A DNA stretch of 64,000 bases from assembly GCA_009760855.2 (NCBI GenBank), contig WPIO01000207.1:1-64000 (forward strand), written 5' to 3'. Below the pieces are notes generated by a model. That model did no database searches. It saw only the letters and a list, made by a program, of their open reading frames with translations, and was not told the origin of the DNA. This document shows positions 32,975 to 64,000 of the stretch, one piece after another. Made by a program: the position numbers and the translations under genes. Origin of the DNA: Cristatella mucedo (lineage: Eukaryota; Bryozoa; Phylactolaemata; Cristatellidae). Within the stretch, counting starts at the first letter, position 1; each line of letters starts with the position of its first letter.

Positions 32975-33806
32975 TAGACGTATGTATCATTGCTTGCAGT
33001 GAAGGTGACAAGCACTCTGCTAGTCATGGCTCAGAGTTTTATTCACCACTTGTGCCATTCCTCAGCTCAGCCTCACACCGGCTGCTCATCCGGCTGGTTT
33101 TAGAATTTTTCTTACCACTTTTTCCATTGTAGCCGAGGCCTGAAACTTTTCTGCAGAGCGGATGCAACACACTTGTTTACGAAATCCACGAATTAATGAC
33201 TAGTGGCACCAATTGTTTAGGACTACACACCCACACACCTGTAACGGCTGACTTGACTCATCGATAAGAAATTTCCCGAAAATTTGTTTTACATGCTTGT
33301 CCTCTATTTCTTCGTATTCCTCTCATTCTGCTCTGCAATGAGGTTTGTAGCTGCAAATGGAACTTTCGCTGGTGATGGGTCAGCGGCTTTCTGGGTACCA
33401 CCCAGCCCCCCCCCCAGCCATGCCTGCCTCCCATATTAGAGCAGAGTGTTGTGGGCAGAACTAATTTGGCCATCAAGTCACTAGTTACACGTCCTAACTA
33501 GCAGAAAATTCGGCCTCGGTAACGAGGAAAGTTGATAGCGTAAGTGCAGCTTTACTCCGATGATGTGCACGGGCCGACAGTATTGGCTTGTGCAGGTTTA
33601 GCTGGCTTACTGTTCTGCACTTTTGTGATACAGTTACGCTGTTTTGCTTTTTGTAGACTAGAAGCTTCTCTCCGATTAATTACCCAGCGCTTCAGCAGTG
33701 GTCCTATCGTGCCTTGTTACTAAGACGCCAAGGCAGCCAGCCCAGCCGGAAGCACGTGTGCACCGACTGGAAGTCTAGCTGTGCCGGACCCTGCTCACTG
33801 AACAAC
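32975..33806. other. Region upstream of the kinase gene
   Basis: No promoter element is clear. A CA-rich stretch and a C9 run (near 33405) are the only low-complexity features. Candidate acceptors such as CAAGGCAG near 33735 leave open whether a non-coding first exon lies further upstream. Confidence 0.35.
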
Positions 33807-62649
<28,843 letters not shown>

Positions 62650-64000
62650 GTACGTCTACTTAGGGTATCATCACCGATACCTTCGGTGCAGTCAGTGTAG
62701 AGAATTAGTGACTGCAACGTCGATGCCTCAGTCATAGAATAGTTATCATGTTAAAATGGCTCCTTCTTTTGACTGCACACTCCTGGCAGAGTGTTTATCC
62801 ATGTTAAAGTAAATATCCCAAACTGGCCGGTATGCTCGGTAATATCACACTGAAACTGTATGGTATGCAGCATTAGGATCCATTCGGCATTAGGATCATT
62901 TCAAGCATTAGGATCCATTCGGATCATCCATCTAGTTTGTCACTACAGAAGCATATGCAATTCCGTACTAGCTTGCGGACGTGTCTCCTGCATGCATTTA
63001 TGGTCTCGGATTGCTAATAACAAAGTTTGAGTGGTCCAACTGCATCTCTCAGGCGACAAGTCCAGCAGCAAGCTGCAGCTTTAGAGGGAAGAGTGCATCG
63101 TGCTCAAAGCAGCAGCAAACATTGGAATGCGCTGACTAACTTGTATCCGGTGCCATGCAGCTAGAGAAGCCTGCTGAGCGTCTGTTGGAGAGACTTCACG
63201 GCCATGTTTCCAAACAAAATCTCATTCGTCGTCATTTGCCAGAAACTAGTTACATTATGTGTTCACTTGGTTGTGATCTACTGCTGCATGTAACTCTCAA
63301 ATTTCAAATGAGATTAAACCGACCTCACGACATTCGATATAGGGGCTAGAGAGACTTGAAACATCTCTCCTCCTTAGACCGTCGGGGATGCCTTGTGCTA
63401 TCTGTACTAGCCCTAAATTCCATTACCCTTCCTCCGAAAATCCAGGCTTCGAGGGAAGGCCACCTAGCATAAAGCAACTGTTCTTGGTGGTCCATTTCAT
63501 CTCACTCATTCTTCTGTCCTTTGCATGACATTTAGACAGTCCGTTTGCCTTCCGATGATTCTAGCTTCCTCCCAGGTCTGCAAGTACAGATTTGTACGGC
63601 ACTCAGCGATCGCAGGCCAATGGGTCACAGTACCTGCTCCACAACCTTCACCAATCTCCACAATCTTCGCATCGGTCGGCGATTGACACTGCAGGATTGT
63701 GCGATTTCTCACTGCCTTTACAACCGACTGTCCCAGTGAGTTGTAGGAGCACTGCCATCGCCCGGCATATAGGCTCCGTTGAACGGGTTCCGGGTTTTAG
63801 GCTCTCATCATTCGACCTTGCCTTGGAATTTGCGTCCAGGTCAGGCTGAAATGCTTAAGGCAGCATCAGATGGGCACTTCTGTCGGCAGGTCTCGGTATG
63901 CATTATGCAGAGGGGCAGTAGAATGTCTCAATGTATCAGGTACGATAGATTGATATTCTGCTTCAGTACTCAAATCGGCGACCTTGGTTGCGAAGAGTGA
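62650..64000. other. Start of intron 10
   Basis: A direct repeat GCATTAGGATCCATTCGG occurs at about 62870-62920. The open frame 63155-63349 follows an acceptor-like ATGCAG but does not match the next kinase segment. The last 45 bases (63955-64000) may be the start of a reversed SINE-II. Confidence 0.35.

Noticed and set aside
63155-63349. Possible next kinase exon after an ATGCAG acceptor
   Set aside because: The translation does not resemble the hinge, helix alphaD or catalytic loop expected next, and its start is in the wrong phase for exon 10.

Overview
The window is nuclear DNA from a multicellular animal. It has spliced GT-AG introns up to about 9 kb, a Syk/ZAP-70-family tyrosine kinase gene, dense non-LTR retrotransposons with (ATT)n or (ATTAC)n tails, tRNA-derived SINEs, microsatellites and DNA transposons. 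I see no bacterial-type operons. The phylum cannot be fixed from this sequence. A Syk-type kinase with tandem SH2 domains points to a non-ecdysozoan animal (sponge, cnidarian, lophotrochozoan or deuterostome).

Layout. 1-2.65 kb: AT-rich sequence with a LINE tail, a SINE and a decayed Polinton/Maverick-type integrase. 2.65-12.3 kb: the most unusual region, with several copies of one unrecognised gene family. The family has an upstream region, a coiled-coil N-terminus, an Ala/Glu/Arg/Asp repeat and a basic C-terminus ending in a Cys pair. In the copy at 4.29-8.22 kb the repeat has grown to over 3 kb of GCC-rich DNA that is open in all three forward frames. Between the copies lie AT-rich decayed ORFs (8.6-10.45 kb). 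12.9-33.8 kb: a field of mobile elements. It holds two LINE families (called LINE-A and LINE-B here), an R2/NeSL-type element, a Tc1/mariner relic, two SINE families (SINE-I and SINE-II), a possible MITE and two minisatellites.

33.8-64.0 kb: ten exons of the Syk/ZAP-70-like gene, from the N-terminal SH2 domain to helix alphaC of the kinase domain. The gene continues past the right edge. Reading phase is compatible across all nine complete introns, but two in-frame stops (TGA at 33846, TAG at 40106) interrupt the model. The introns carry LINE-A and LINE-B copies, a decayed Ty3/Gypsy element with a LINE-A fragment nested in its pol region, a hAT element very like the vertebrate URR1/SPIN group, and long CT tracts.

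The only conventional host gene I can name is the kinase. It would couple phosphorylated ITAM-type receptors (two SH2 domains) to downstream phosphorylation. The repeat-gene family has no function I can name. The SINEs appear to depend on the LINEs: SINE-I and LINE-A end in the same hairpin.
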